Below are positions 56,010-64,000 of a stretch of 64,000 nucleotides of DNA, piece after piece. Origin of the DNA: Myxococcales bacterium (GTDB taxonomy: Bacteria; Myxococcota_A; Polyangia; Polyangiales; Ga0077539); NCBI GenBank assembly GCA_013298625.1, contig JAAFIF010000026.1, positions 28,095-92,094 on the forward strand, written 5' to 3'. The position numbers and the translations under genes were made by a program. The notes beneath the pieces were generated by a model. The model was not told the DNA's origin, made no database searches, and saw only the letters and a program-made list of their open reading frames with translations. Each line of letters opens with the position of its first letter. Positions within the stretch are counted from its first letter, which is position 1.

Positions 56010-57743
56010 TCACATCAAGCGGATCACCGCGTCGTACGCGCCCGCCGCGCCGTTGAATCCATCGATGACGACGTCGATGTCCGAGCCACCAGCGACGCCC
56101 GACTGCGTGTAGGTCTCCGTCGCCGACGCCGACATGCTGTCGATGCACATCGAGCCTGGGCATCCGCCGCCCGCGCGCACCACGACATCCCACGTCGGTG
56201 CGAGCGGGGTGACGGCGACGCTCAGCGTTCCACCGTCGACGGCACGAATGCGAAGCACGACCTCGGGGCCTGTGGCGTTGCACGGGCCGCTGCCGCTGCC
56301 GTTGTTGGTTCGGCCGACGGTCGTCCCACGAACGCGAACCGTCTGTCCGCTGCGCACCTGAATGCTCGCCGCCGTGTCTGCACACGCCTCGCGGATCACG
56401 TTGTTCTCGATCTGGCACGTCATCGAGCATCCGTCACCGCTCGCGGCGGCGCGGCCATCGTCGCAAGACTCGCCCGCGTCGATCACTCCGTTGCCGCACG
56501 GAACGGCGGTCGCGACGCAGCTCGATCCCATCGCCATGAAGCCCGGGTTGCATGCGATTCCGCAGGTGGTTCCGTTGCACGTCGCCGTGCCGTTGGCCGG
56601 GACCGCGCACGGCGTGCACGAGCTCCCGCAGGTCGCGACGCTGTTGTTCGACACGCACGCCCCGCTGCACAAATGCTGGCCCGACGCGCAGACCGGCACG
56701 CACGCGCTGCCCATCGGCATGAAGCCCGGGTTGCAGGTGAAACCGCAGGCGGTCCCGTTGCACGTGGCCACGCCGTTCGCAGGGACAGGGCACGGCGTGC
56801 ACGAACCCCCGCAGGTCGCGACGTCGTTGTTCGACACGCACGCGCCGCTGCACACATGTTGCCCGGCGGGACACGTGAGAACGCAGGTCGACCCCATCGG
56901 AGCGAAGCCCGCGTTGCAGGTGAATCCGCAGGTGGTTCCGTTGCACGTGGCCACGCCGTTCGCGGGGACAGGGCACGGCGTGCACGAGCTCCCGCAGGTC
57001 GCGACAGCGCTGTTCGACACGCACGTCCCGCTGCATACGTGTTGCCCAGCAGGGCACTGACACACCCCCGCGACGCAGCTGCGTCCGCCCGTGCACGCAG
57101 TGCCGCACATCCCGCAGTGGTTGTTGTCGGTCATCGGATTGACGCACGTCCCGCCGCAGTCCGTCGTCCCTGTGTTGCAGACGCACGCGCCCGCGGTGCA
57201 CGTCCTGCTCGCGTTGCAGACGTTGTCGCAGCGGCCGCAGTGCTCGCGAGTGCTCTGCGTGTCCACGCAGAGCGCGCCGCACATCGTCTGCGCGCACGTG
57301 TTCATGCACGCGCCCATCGAGCAGAACTGCGTCCCGGCGCACGCTGTCCCGCACGCGCCGCAGTTGGCGCGGTCCGATCGCGGATCGACGCACGCCCCGC
57401 CGCACAGGGTCATGGGCGCCGCGCAGATCGCGCGACAGATGCCGAGCGCGCACTCTTGCCCGGCTGCGCACACGGTTCCGCACGCGCCGCAGTGGCTCGT
57501 CGACGTCTGCGTGTCCACGCACTGACCGCCGCAGCGGGTCTGGCCCGTGGGGCACTGCACGTCCTCGACGACGTCGGGCCGCGAGATGACCTGGTCGCCG
57601 ACCACGTCGGGTCGGCTCACGTCGGGCGGGATGGTCATGTCTGCCCGCGCGCCGCTGTCATCGTCGGGCGCGCTGGCGTGGGGCAGCGCGCACGCTGCGG
57701 AGCTCGCGACGACGAGCAGACCGACGACGGTTGAGCGGTTCAT
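56010..57743 (-). CDS. Cys-rich lipoprotein with 61-aa tandem repeats, paralog 2
   Basis: 577 aa from ATG 57741-57743. Signal MNRSTVVGLLVVASSAACALPHASAP is nearly that of paralog 1, as are the Cys modules that follow (CGGQCVDTQTSTSHCGACGTVC). It differs in an inserted array of three 61-residue repeats (CPAGQHVCSGTCVSNSAVATCGSSCTPC...), residues ~230-412. Next comes PCGNGVIDAGESCDDGRAAASGDGC (DUF4215-type) and the same kind of C-terminal beta domain (VVIDGFNGAAGAYDAVIRLM). Such proteins are common surface proteins in myxobacteria, function unknown. Divergent from argJ. Confidence 0.88.
   Translation of the reverse strand: MNRSTVVGLLVVASSAACALPHASAPDDDSGARADMTIPPDVSRPDVVGDQVISRPDVVEDVQCPTGQTRCGGQCVDTQTSTSHCGACGTVCAAGQECALGICRAICAAPMTLCGGACVDPRSDRANCGACGTACAGTQFCSMGACMNTCAQTMCGALCVDTQSTREHCGRCDNVCNASRTCTAGACVCNTGTTDCGGTCVNPMTDNNHCGMCGTACTGGRSCVAGVCQCPAGQHVCSGTCVSNSAVATCGSSCTPCPVPANGVATCNGTTCGFTCNAGFAPMGSTCVLTCPAGQHVCSGACVSNNDVATCGGSCTPCPVPANGVATCNGTACGFTCNPGFMPMGSACVPVCASGQHLCSGACVSNNSVATCGSSCTPCAVPANGTATCNGTTCGIACNPGFMAMGSSCVATAVPCGNGVIDAGESCDDGRAAASGDGCSMTCQIENNVIREACADTAASIQVRSGQTVRVRGTTVGRTNNGSGSGPCNATGPEVVLRIRAVDGGTLSVAVTPLAPTWDVVVRAGGGCPGSMCIDSMSASATETYTQSGVAGGSDIDVVIDGFNGAAGAYDAVIRLM
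56508..57056 (-). repeat. 183-bp tandem repeat, three copies
   Basis: Unit starts at 57056, 56873 and 56690 on the minus strand, an exact 183-bp period. Each encodes a 61-aa Cys module (CPAGQHVCSG...CNGTTCGFTCN). High DNA similarity suggests recent expansion by unequal recombination. Confidence 0.9.
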
Positions 57744-57837
57744 CACGGGCAATCGTACCGCACGGGCTCGCGCCGCGGAGACAAGCGCTTTCGATCGCGC
57801 GCCGTGTGTGTGAACTTCGCAGGTCGGATCTACAGAC

Positions 57838-59157
57838 ATGGCGAGCACACACCTCAAGTTCGATTCGGCCGACGCTCACCGCGCGTGGCTTCGCTCTCAA
57901 TCCGCGCTCCCGCAGGGCTTTCGCTGCGGGACCACGCGCTTCGAGTTCGTCCCTGTGGAGGTGCACAAACCGTCGAAGATGGCGCTCACGCTGATCGCCC
58001 TCGACGAGCCGACCGACGCGTTCGCGGCGATGTTTACGCGCAACGCGTTTCCGGGAGCGCCGGTGATCATCGGCCGCCAGCGCCTCGGCGCGCCGAAGCT
58101 CTCGGCCATCATCGTCAACAACAAGGTCTCCAACGTGTGCGCGCCCAACGGCGTCGAGACCGCCGAGCGCGTGTGCGCCGAGGTCGCTCGCTGCCTCGGC
58201 GTCGCGCAGTCCGAAGTGCTGCCCTCGAGCACGGGCGTGATCGGCTGGCAGCTGCCCGCAGAGGCGATCCTCGCCAACGTCGAGCACGCCGCGCGCGCGC
58301 TGCAGAGCGAGAGCGTCTTTCCTGCGGCCGAAGGAATCGTGACGACAGACTTGTACCCGAAGGTGCGCTCGGCCGCGGTGGGCGACGGTCGCATCGTGGG
58401 CATCGCCAAGGGCGCGGGGATGATCGAGCCCAACCTCGCGACGATGCTCGTCTACATCCTGACGGACGTAGACATCTCGCGCGACGAGCTGCGCGCGGCG
58501 CTGCGGGCGTCGGTCGAAGAGAGCTTTCACTCGATGAGCATCGACAGCGACACGAGCACGTCGGACACGATCGTCGCGCTCTCGTCGCGCAAGAAGAAGC
58601 TCCCTTCGCTCGCTGCGTTTCAGGCTGCCCTGACGCAGGTGTGCTGGGACCTCACCGAGGACGTCGTGCGCAACGGAGAGGGCGTCCACCACGTGATGCG
58701 CGTGCGCGTCAGCGGCGCGCCGACGCGGCAGAGCGCGCGGGCGATCGGCAAGAGCATCGTCAATTCACCGCTGTTTCAGTGCGCGGTTTGCGGCAACGAC
58801 CCCAACGTCGGCCGCCTCGTCATGGCCGTGGGAAAGTGGGTCGGCGAGCACCTTCCCGGCGCCGACCTCTCGCGCTGCGCCATCACCATGGGCGGCGAGT
58901 CGCTGCTCGTCGACGGGGTCTTTCGCTTGGACCCGACCCGCGAAGCCGCGCTCGTCGCCCACATGCGCGCGGCGGAGCTGTACGCCTCGGTGCCTCCTGA
59001 AGACGGCGTGACCTTCAAGCCCCCGATCCGGTTTCCGCCCCACGAGGCGTGCGTCGAGATCGAGGTCGCGCTCGGGCTCGGCGACGCCGAGTGCACCGTG
59101 CTCGGCGCGGATCGCACGCACGAGTACATCAGCGAGAACGCGGACTACCGCACCTGA
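57838..59157 (+). CDS. argJ: Bifunctional ornithine acetyltransferase/N-acetylglutamate synthase
   Basis: 439 aa, slightly longer than the usual ~400. It recycles acetyl groups in arginine biosynthesis. The self-cleavage site is clear: GIAKGAGMIEPNLATMLVYILTD, in which the Thr of ATML becomes the nucleophile of the beta chain. Other blocks: AAMFTRNAFPGAPV, LPSSTGVIGWQLP, SIDSDTSTSDTIVALSS, NSPLFQCAVCGNDPNVGRLVMAVG and the terminal SENADYRT. The N-terminal ~25 residues are extra. No other arg gene is nearby. Start ATG 57838 matches family homology beginning at GFRCGTTRFEF. Confidence 0.95.
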   Translation: MASTHLKFDSADAHRAWLRSQSALPQGFRCGTTRFEFVPVEVHKPSKMALTLIALDEPTDAFAAMFTRNAFPGAPVIIGRQRLGAPKLSAIIVNNKVSNVCAPNGVETAERVCAEVARCLGVAQSEVLPSSTGVIGWQLPAEAILANVEHAARALQSESVFPAAEGIVTTDLYPKVRSAAVGDGRIVGIAKGAGMIEPNLATMLVYILTDVDISRDELRAALRASVEESFHSMSIDSDTSTSDTIVALSSRKKKLPSLAAFQAALTQVCWDLTEDVVRNGEGVHHVMRVRVSGAPTRQSARAIGKSIVNSPLFQCAVCGNDPNVGRLVMAVGKWVGEHLPGADLSRCAITMGGESLLVDGVFRLDPTREAALVAHMRAAELYASVPPEDGVTFKPPIRFPPHEACVEIEVALGLGDAECTVLGADRTHEYISENADYRT

Positions 59158-59291
59158 GCGTGCAGTCCGTAACGGTGGGGGAGTCAGCGCGCTGACGCTG
59201 CGCCGCGGTTCTGTGCGGGGACCAACCGCGAAAACCGTGCGAATCGTGGGGTGAACGCGCGCTCGTCGCTGGGCCGCGGTCCTGCGAGTGC

Positions 59292-59307
59292 ACTGTTCGA
59301 GAACAGT
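59292..59307. promoter_or_regulatory. Perfect palindrome upstream of small lipoprotein
   Basis: ACTGTTC-GA-GAACAGT, 7-bp arms with 2-bp centre, 86 bp before ATG 59394. It resembles dyads bound by dimeric regulators, but matches no LexA consensus I know. Confidence 0.4.
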
Positions 59308-59393
59308 CTGGCGACGACTCGCGACGCGCGCGGGTCTCGCTCGGGGAGTTGCGTGCGTCCTGCGTGCAGGGCGCCGGAGGCACGGGTGCGTCC

Positions 59394-59840
59394 ATGCGTG
59401 GTGTGTTGAAGGTTCCAGCGAAGCTCGCGGTGATGGTGGTGGCCGGGTGCGCGCCGATGATGGAGGTGCCCGACGCCGCGCGCGACGCGACGACGCGGCC
59501 GCTCGCGGACGCCTCGGAGCCGCCGAGGATCGACGGCGGCTGCTACTCGGGGTCGCTGTACCTGGGGATGAACCGCCGGTGTTTTCCCAGCTATCCAGCG
59601 ACAGGGTGCCGCGCCGAGCGCGCGTGTCGCTCGGGCGAGTGCGGCGCGGGATGCGCGCTCTGCAACACCGTGTACCGGTGCTTTCCTGCGATCGTGCGCC
59701 CGGGTGAGGACGCGCAGGTCGTGGCCGACGCTTCGCCCACGATGTGCCGATCGCCCGAGTACACGTGCGATCGATACGGGTGCGAGCCAGGATGTCAGAC
59801 GATCCCTGCGCCGATCGAGACTGGCGGCGGCGTGGGGTGA
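59394..59840 (+). CDS. Small Cys-rich lipoprotein
   Basis: 148 aa from ATG 59394. MRGVLKVPAKLAVMVVAGCAP has lipobox VAGC. The mature part carries about ten Cys in close pairs (GGCYSGSLYLGMNRRCFPSYPATGCRAERACRSGECGAGCALCNTVYRCFP, then TCDRYGCEPGCQ), suggesting a compact disulfide-knotted surface protein. No family recognised. Near the convergent Cys-rich lipoprotein at 59890; the two may have related roles, since both carry a lipobox and dense Cys, but they do not align. Confidence 0.75.
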   Translation: MRGVLKVPAKLAVMVVAGCAPMMEVPDAARDATTRPLADASEPPRIDGGCYSGSLYLGMNRRCFPSYPATGCRAERACRSGECGAGCALCNTVYRCFPAIVRPGEDAQVVADASPTMCRSPEYTCDRYGCEPGCQTIPAPIETGGGVG

Positions 59841-59889
59841 TGAGCCCGACGATCACCCGTGCGGTGATCCAAGTGTTCGATCGATGCCG

Positions 59890-60252
59890 TCACCGGCCTG
59901 CGTCGGCGGTCCCCATCGGGACGCACGGCGTCGGGCTGTTGAACCCGCGCGGATCGTTGACTCGGTACGCGAGGCAGCGCGTCCCCGCGGGGCACGACTG
60001 TACTGCGCTCACGGCGACGCACGTGCTGCCGACGCACGCGCGCATGCCGCACGCCTCTGCGCACGGCCGCGACTCGACGACCTCGTACGTGAGCTGCCCC
60101 GTACATCGCTGCGGCCCATCACAGCTCGGCGGAGGAAAGCACGCCGCGTCCGGGTCGCTCGCCCTGCTGTCCTCGGGGGGCGGGGGCGTGATCGAGTTTC
60201 CGCACGCGGTGAGGGACAAGAGCAACACGAGCAGCGCTGAGCGAAGTGGCAT
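59890..60252 (-). CDS. Small Cys-rich lipoprotein
   Basis: 120 aa. MPLRSALLVLLLSLTACGNS has lipobox LTAC. After a Pro/Glu/Asp linker come nine Cys in 75 residues (DAACFPPPSCDGPQRCTGQLTYEV, RPCAEACGMRACVGSTCVAV, QSCPAGTRCLAY, PTPCVPMG), again suggesting several disulfides. Function unknown. Divergent from the PHP hydrolase lipoprotein at 60348. Confidence 0.78.
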   Translation of the reverse strand: MPLRSALLVLLLSLTACGNSITPPPPEDSRASDPDAACFPPPSCDGPQRCTGQLTYEVVESRPCAEACGMRACVGSTCVAVSAVQSCPAGTRCLAYRVNDPRGFNSPTPCVPMGTADAGR

Positions 60253-60347
60253 TGGCGTAGTGAGCTCGTAGGGTCGCGCGAGAGCGGCGCGCGCGGCAAG
60301 GGGTGCTTTCTTCTGCGCGACGACTGCGGTACGTGCGGTCGAAAGAG

Positions 60348-62885
60348 ATGCTTCGCCGCCGCGCTCTCGTGTTGCTCTCGCTCTGTGCGTGCCGACCCAG
60401 CGCGCCGATCGCCCGCGTCCCCACGCCGAGGACGCACAGCCAGCCGCCCGGCCTCGACGAGCACTTGACCATGGACGAGGGCCCTATCGTACGAGTATTT
60501 CGCGCGCAAAATCCCTCGGACTTGTGCGCTGGTCCCAACGCCGTCGGAAAGCCCGGCGACTGGGTCCTCGACAACGGCGTGGTCCGCGCGGTGATCGACG
60601 ATGTGCGCACCGGCGGCGGCGGCTTCGCGCTCTCGGGCGGGCAGCTCGTGGACCTCTCGCGGGTCGACGCAGAGCACCGGGCGCCGGACGAGCTCGGGCA
60701 GGTGTTCAACTATCTCGGGAGATTTCCCAGGCAGCTTCGGTACACCGAGTCGACGAGCGAGACACAGCACAACGGCTCTGCCGCGGTGATCGTGCGCGGC
60801 GACGACCCGCGAACGCCGGGCCTGACCGGGGTGACGAGGTACTCGCTCGGGCGCGGGCGGTGCGCGATCGACCTCGAGACCACGCTCACGTACACGGGAC
60901 CAACGCCCACGGAAGCGGGCCTCGGCGACGCGATTCAGTGGGCGGGCGCAGAGCACTGGGCTCCCGGAGTCGGTCACGCGCTGCGCGGCGAGCGTCGCGG
61001 TCCGTGGATCGCCGGCGTGGGCCGAGCCTCGGTGTACGCGATCGTCGCCGAGTCGTCGGCCGAGCTGTTCGGCCCCAACGGAAGCGCGTGGAGCAACCCG
61101 ATGCAGCGCACGCTCACGCTGAGCGCGGGGCAGTCGGTGACCTACAAGCGCTCGATCGCGGTGAGCACGGGCTCGGCGGTGGGCGACGCCCTTCGCTGCG
61201 CGGGCTTTCAGCATCGCGGCACACGTTTTCAAGCTCGGGTGCGCGCGGTGGACTCGCAGGGCGCGCCGTTCGCCGGAGCGCGGGTGGAGGTGTTGGACAG
61301 CGCGGGTGCGCCGCAGTGGATGGATGCGACGGGGCGCGACGGGGCGGTGGTGGTTCCGATCGCGAGCGCGGGTGCGTGGCGGATGCGGGTGACCGCCCTC
61401 GGCAGGACGGTGTCGACGCCGCACGGGGACACAGTGACCGTGGGCGAAGGGGACGCGAGCGCGTCGCCCGAGCTCGTCGCGACGGTGAGCGCGCCCTCGA
61501 CGCTGCGGATCTCGGTGCGGGACGAAGACGGGCCTGCCGATGCGCGGGTGTTGATCTTCGGGCACGACGGGACGCCGGACCCGATGCTCGGCGCGATCGG
61601 TCGCGGCGACGGAGCGCGCAACAGCGTGCTCGTGTCGCACCGCGAGCCGCGCGTGTTGCAGCTGCCGTCGGGCTCGTATCGGTTGGTGGCGACGCGCGGG
61701 GGCTTCTACACGCTGGGCGAGGCGATCACGACGCTGAGGGTCGGCGCGGACTCGGAGGTCTCGCTGTCGGTGCGGCGCGTGATCGACGGCGAGCGACGGT
61801 GGGTCTGCGGGGATTTTCACACGCATCAGGCGCCGTCGCTGGACTCTCCCGTGAGCGCTCGGGACCGTGTGCTGGCGGCGGCCGCCGAGGGCTTGGACAT
61901 CGTGGCGGCGACCGATCACAACGTGGCGACGGACCTGAGCGCGGCGGCGTCGGCCGAGGACCTCGAGCGCAGGCTCGTGACGATGGGCGGCGACGAGGTG
62001 AGCACCGACGTCGCGGTCAACCCTACGGGCCACTGGAACATCTTTCCTCTTCGCGTCGACCCGTCGCGTCCGCTCAACGGCGCGCCGGACCTGTTCGAGA
62101 TCCCCGCGGACGAGCTCGTCGCGCGCGTGCGAAGGGACACTCCCGACGCGGTGCTTCAGCTCAATCATCCGCGGGCTGGATCACCGACGGGGATGTTCGA
62201 CGTGTACGGCTTCGACGCGCGCACGGGGCGCGCGAGCCGCCCGGGCTTCACAACCGCGTTCGACGCCCTCGAGGTGTGGAACGGCCGCTACCAGCGCCCC
62301 GTCGACGACATCTTGAAGGACTGGCTCGCGCTCTTGCGCGCAGGCGCGAGGATCACCGGCGCGGCCAACAGCGATTCGCACGCGATCGTCACGCAAGAAG
62401 TGGGCTATCCGCGCTCTTGTTTTCGTGGGTCGGTCACGTGGCGCTCGGTCGGAGGCCCCGCGGGCCCGAGCGCAGAAGAGCAGGTTCGCGCGGTGTTTCG
62501 CCGCACGCGCGACGTGTTGATGACCGACGGACCCGTGCTCGAAGTGCTGCGAAGCGACGGGCAGACCTCCGCCGTGGGGACGCCCTTTGCGCCTCCTGCG
62601 CGCGGCGAGCACTTGCACCTGCGCGCGGTGTCCGTGGCGTGGGCGCCCGCGGACGTGCTCGAGATGATCCGCGCGGACGGGAGCATCGTCCCCGTCGCGG
62701 GCGCGCAGGTCACACGCGATGGAGACACCGTGAGGGTGCACGCGCACGTGACGGTGCGCGCGGCGGACGCGATCGTGCTGTTTCGCGTGCGTGGGACGCA
62801 GCCGATCTCTGTGCTCGTCGGGGATCCACCGATGGTCCCGATGGCCATCAGCAACCCGGTCTACCTGTCGCGCGCGTCGCGCTGA
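60348..62885 (+). CDS. CehA/McbA-like PHP-domain metallohydrolase lipoprotein
   Basis: 845 aa from ATG 60348; MLRRRALVLLSLCAC has a lipobox-like LCAC. Residues ~30-300 are beta-rich; ~305-480 include two carboxypeptidase-regulatory-like beta sandwiches (ARVRAVDSQGAPFAGARVEVLDSAG, LRISVRDEDGPADARVLIFG). The PHP hydrolase core at ~495-720 has the metal ligands WVCGDFHTHQAP, DIVAATDHNVATD, VLQLNHPRAGSP and GAANSDSHAI. CehA/McbA relatives cleave esters and phosphoesters, including carbamates. Here it is anchored in the envelope, so the substrate is probably external. A further beta domain closes the protein. Confidence 0.88.
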   Translation: MLRRRALVLLSLCACRPSAPIARVPTPRTHSQPPGLDEHLTMDEGPIVRVFRAQNPSDLCAGPNAVGKPGDWVLDNGVVRAVIDDVRTGGGGFALSGGQLVDLSRVDAEHRAPDELGQVFNYLGRFPRQLRYTESTSETQHNGSAAVIVRGDDPRTPGLTGVTRYSLGRGRCAIDLETTLTYTGPTPTEAGLGDAIQWAGAEHWAPGVGHALRGERRGPWIAGVGRASVYAIVAESSAELFGPNGSAWSNPMQRTLTLSAGQSVTYKRSIAVSTGSAVGDALRCAGFQHRGTRFQARVRAVDSQGAPFAGARVEVLDSAGAPQWMDATGRDGAVVVPIASAGAWRMRVTALGRTVSTPHGDTVTVGEGDASASPELVATVSAPSTLRISVRDEDGPADARVLIFGHDGTPDPMLGAIGRGDGARNSVLVSHREPRVLQLPSGSYRLVATRGGFYTLGEAITTLRVGADSEVSLSVRRVIDGERRWVCGDFHTHQAPSLDSPVSARDRVLAAAAEGLDIVAATDHNVATDLSAAASAEDLERRLVTMGGDEVSTDVAVNPTGHWNIFPLRVDPSRPLNGAPDLFEIPADELVARVRRDTPDAVLQLNHPRAGSPTGMFDVYGFDARTGRASRPGFTTAFDALEVWNGRYQRPVDDILKDWLALLRAGARITGAANSDSHAIVTQEVGYPRSCFRGSVTWRSVGGPAGPSAEEQVRAVFRRTRDVLMTDGPVLEVLRSDGQTSAVGTPFAPPARGEHLHLRAVSVAWAPADVLEMIRADGSIVPVAGAQVTRDGDTVRVHAHVTVRAADAIVLFRVRGTQPISVLVGDPPMVPMAISNPVYLSRASR

Positions 62886-62968
62886 CGCCAAGGCGGTTTG
62901 CAACGACTCGACAGGGGGGGTGCGTTGACGAGCGCGCGAGAGTCACCTACTCCCCCCCGCACTTCGCA

Positions 62969-63406
62969 ATGCTCATCCGAGGAATCACCAAGGCCGACTT
63001 CGACGCCATCGTGTCGGTGATGGACGCGTGGTGGGGCGGCCCGTCGGCGCTCAAACCCGAGCCGTTTCTGTTCTACGAGCTCGGTCACCACGCGCTCGTC
63101 GCCGAGGACGACGGAGAAATGACCGGATTTCTCCTTGGATTCGTGACCGACCACGACCCGCGTTGCGGCTACGTCCACCTCGTCGGGATCAACCCGGACT
63201 GCCGACGGCGCGGCACCGCTCGGGCGCTCTACGAAGAGTTTGCGCGCCGTGCCCAGCAGCTCGGCGCGACCTCTCTCAAGGCCATCACCACCATCGGCAA
63301 CGAGGGCAGCGTGGAGTTTCACCGGGCCTTGGGGTTCGCGATCGTGCAAGACCCCAATTACGCAGGCGAAGCTCGCGCTCGGTACGTGTTCTCTCGCGCG
63401 CTCTGA
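62969..63406 (+). CDS. GNAT family N-acetyltransferase
   Basis: 145 aa from ATG 62969; the 1005-aa track ORF upstream runs in a wrong frame through the PHP gene. It opens with MLIRGITKADFDAIVSVMDAWWGG and has the strand GEMTGFLLGFVTD. The acetyl-CoA loop is VHLVGINPDCRRRGTARALYEEF (R-R-x-G-x-A type), then LKAITTIGNEGSVEFHRALGFAI, the usual GNAT ending. The substrate is unknown; small GNATs act on amines of peptides, antibiotics or metabolites. Apparently monocistronic. Confidence 0.9.
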   Translation: MLIRGITKADFDAIVSVMDAWWGGPSALKPEPFLFYELGHHALVAEDDGEMTGFLLGFVTDHDPRCGYVHLVGINPDCRRRGTARALYEEFARRAQQLGATSLKAITTIGNEGSVEFHRALGFAIVQDPNYAGEARARYVFSRAL

Positions 63407-63544
63407 GCGCGCTGCCAGCGCGATCTATGGGGAAATGGTCGCGCGCAGGCTCGTGCCTGGTCTCGCGGTCGAATTCGCGCGCACTCGGCGCGATACCGCG
63501 ATTGATCACCGCGCCGCGCACACGGTATCGTCCACTCCTCGTTC

Positions 63545-64000
63545 ATGAGCAATACGCCATCGGCCGCAGCCGCCACGGCTCGCCAGCGACTCGCAGGAGT
63601 CCTCGGGACGCTTCAGCAGGACCCGAACATTCCTCCCTCCATCGTCGAGATCGCCTCGGGGTTGGCGGGGGCGATCGGTCCGCTGTTCAAGCTCGAACGC
63701 GGCGACCCAGACCTCAACCTCTTTATCCAAGCTCGAGGCGTGCTGCAGGGCACGCTCGAGAAGATGCAGGCGGTCGATCAGGGGTTTCCTGGCGTCGCAG
63801 AGGCGACGCAGGCGATCGCTGAGACGCTGCGCACGATCTTCAACGCGCTGAAAGACGCGGGGATGATCGGTCAGCCCGCAGCGCAGCCGGCGCCCGCAGC
63901 GCAGCCCGCGCCCGCGCCCGTCGCGCAGCCCGCGGCGTTTGCTCCGACGCAGCCGCAGCCGATCGCTCCGCAGCCCGCGCCCGCAGCGCCGCCGCAGCCC
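63545..64000 (+). CDS. Protein with Pro/Ala/Gln-rich tail, C-terminus outside window
   Basis: Read by hand; not in the track because the frame is still open at base 64000. ATG 63545 gives MSNTPSAAAATARQRLAGVLGTLQQDPNIPPSIVEIASGL. A helical ~105-residue N-terminal domain (NLFIQARGVLQGTLEKMQAVDQGFPGVAEATQAIAETL) is followed by a long PAQPAPA tract of at least 40 residues that continues past the window. The tract suggests a linker to a further domain. At least 152 residues are visible. No family recognised from this part. Confidence 0.75.
   Translation, partial: MSNTPSAAAATARQRLAGVLGTLQQDPNIPPSIVEIASGLAGAIGPLFKLERGDPDLNLFIQARGVLQGTLEKMQAVDQGFPGVAEATQAIAETLRTIFNALKDAGMIGQPAAQPAPAAQPAPAPVAQPAAFAPTQPQPIAPQPAPAAPPQP

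Noticed and set aside
59292-59307. LexA/SOS box
   Set aside because: Arm sequence and spacing (CTGT-N6-ACAG) do not fit the E. coli, Gram-positive or Myxococcus consensus, and the downstream gene is not a repair gene.

Overview
The window is a continuous stretch of very GC-rich bacterial chromosome. Gene density is high and third codon positions are strongly G/C. Many short lipoproteins begin with a lipobox followed by an Asp/Ala-rich linker. There are Cys-rich 'CxxGCVD' lipoproteins, an ECF sigma factor next to a Ser/Thr kinase, DUF4331 proteins and a FIST protein. Together these suggest a myxobacterium (Polyangia/Sandaracinus-like deltaproteobacterial lineage). This is inferred from gene style, because no rRNA or marker gene is present. 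No tRNA, rRNA or CRISPR was seen.

Layout. 1-4.9 kb: a partial outer-membrane lipoprotein, then a tight operon for ethanolamine breakdown (eutB, eutC, a lone shell protein eutL, and an ethanolamine permease). 4.9-7.4 kb: OmpA-like lipoprotein, msrA and a lipoprotein. 7.4-12.6 kb: a minus-strand signalling block with three overlapping exported proteins (two sharing a Cys motif), a membrane Ser/Thr kinase with DFS in place of DFG, and an ECF sigma factor. 12.7-16.2 kb: a PAS protein, a 129-bp near-perfect inverted repeat, a hypothetical/YchJ pair and a hypothetical gene. 16.4-20.5 kb: an AT-richer accessory island with two PD-(D/E)XK-like proteins, a Cys protein that follows one of them in the same frame after a single TGA, and an intact one-gene IS66-type element with an exact 8-bp target duplication. 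20.5-29.2 kb: two DUF4331 proteins plus a TPR lipoprotein, a deoxyhypusine-synthase-like protein, a methyltransferase, an HTH-citrate synthase fusion, an NAD(P)-binding protein, and an APH-like kinase paired with an APS-kinase-like protein. 29.2-29.5 kb: a MITE/REP-like repeat cluster. 29.5-42.7 kb: PEP carboxylase, a tetR-fadE5-htdX-fabG4-fadA2 lipid operon, glycogen phosphorylase and a two-domain PPK2. 42.9-50.3 kb: STAS-like protein, phosphatase, thioredoxin-fold/di-haem peroxidase fusion, an unusual bacterioferritin with Bfd, FIST protein, and HmuY-like lipoprotein. 50.3-64 kb: a large secreted glycosidase-like protein, a KASIII-like enzyme without His/Asn, two paralogous Cys-rich lipoproteins, argJ, small Cys-rich lipoproteins, a CehA/McbA-like PHP hydrolase, a GNAT, and a truncated Pro/Ala/Gln-rich protein.

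The signal I consider most worth following is in the lipid operon. A palindrome of the form TTACC-N4-GGTAAG sits in the tetR promoter and again at the tetR start codon. Close copies lie inside the coding sequences of fadE5 (two), htdX and fadA2, each spelling Leu-Pro-x-Gly with the otherwise avoided Leu codon CTA. This looks like a self-regulating TetR regulon with intragenic operators. Coordinates of starts are my choices where the ORF track begins too far upstream.
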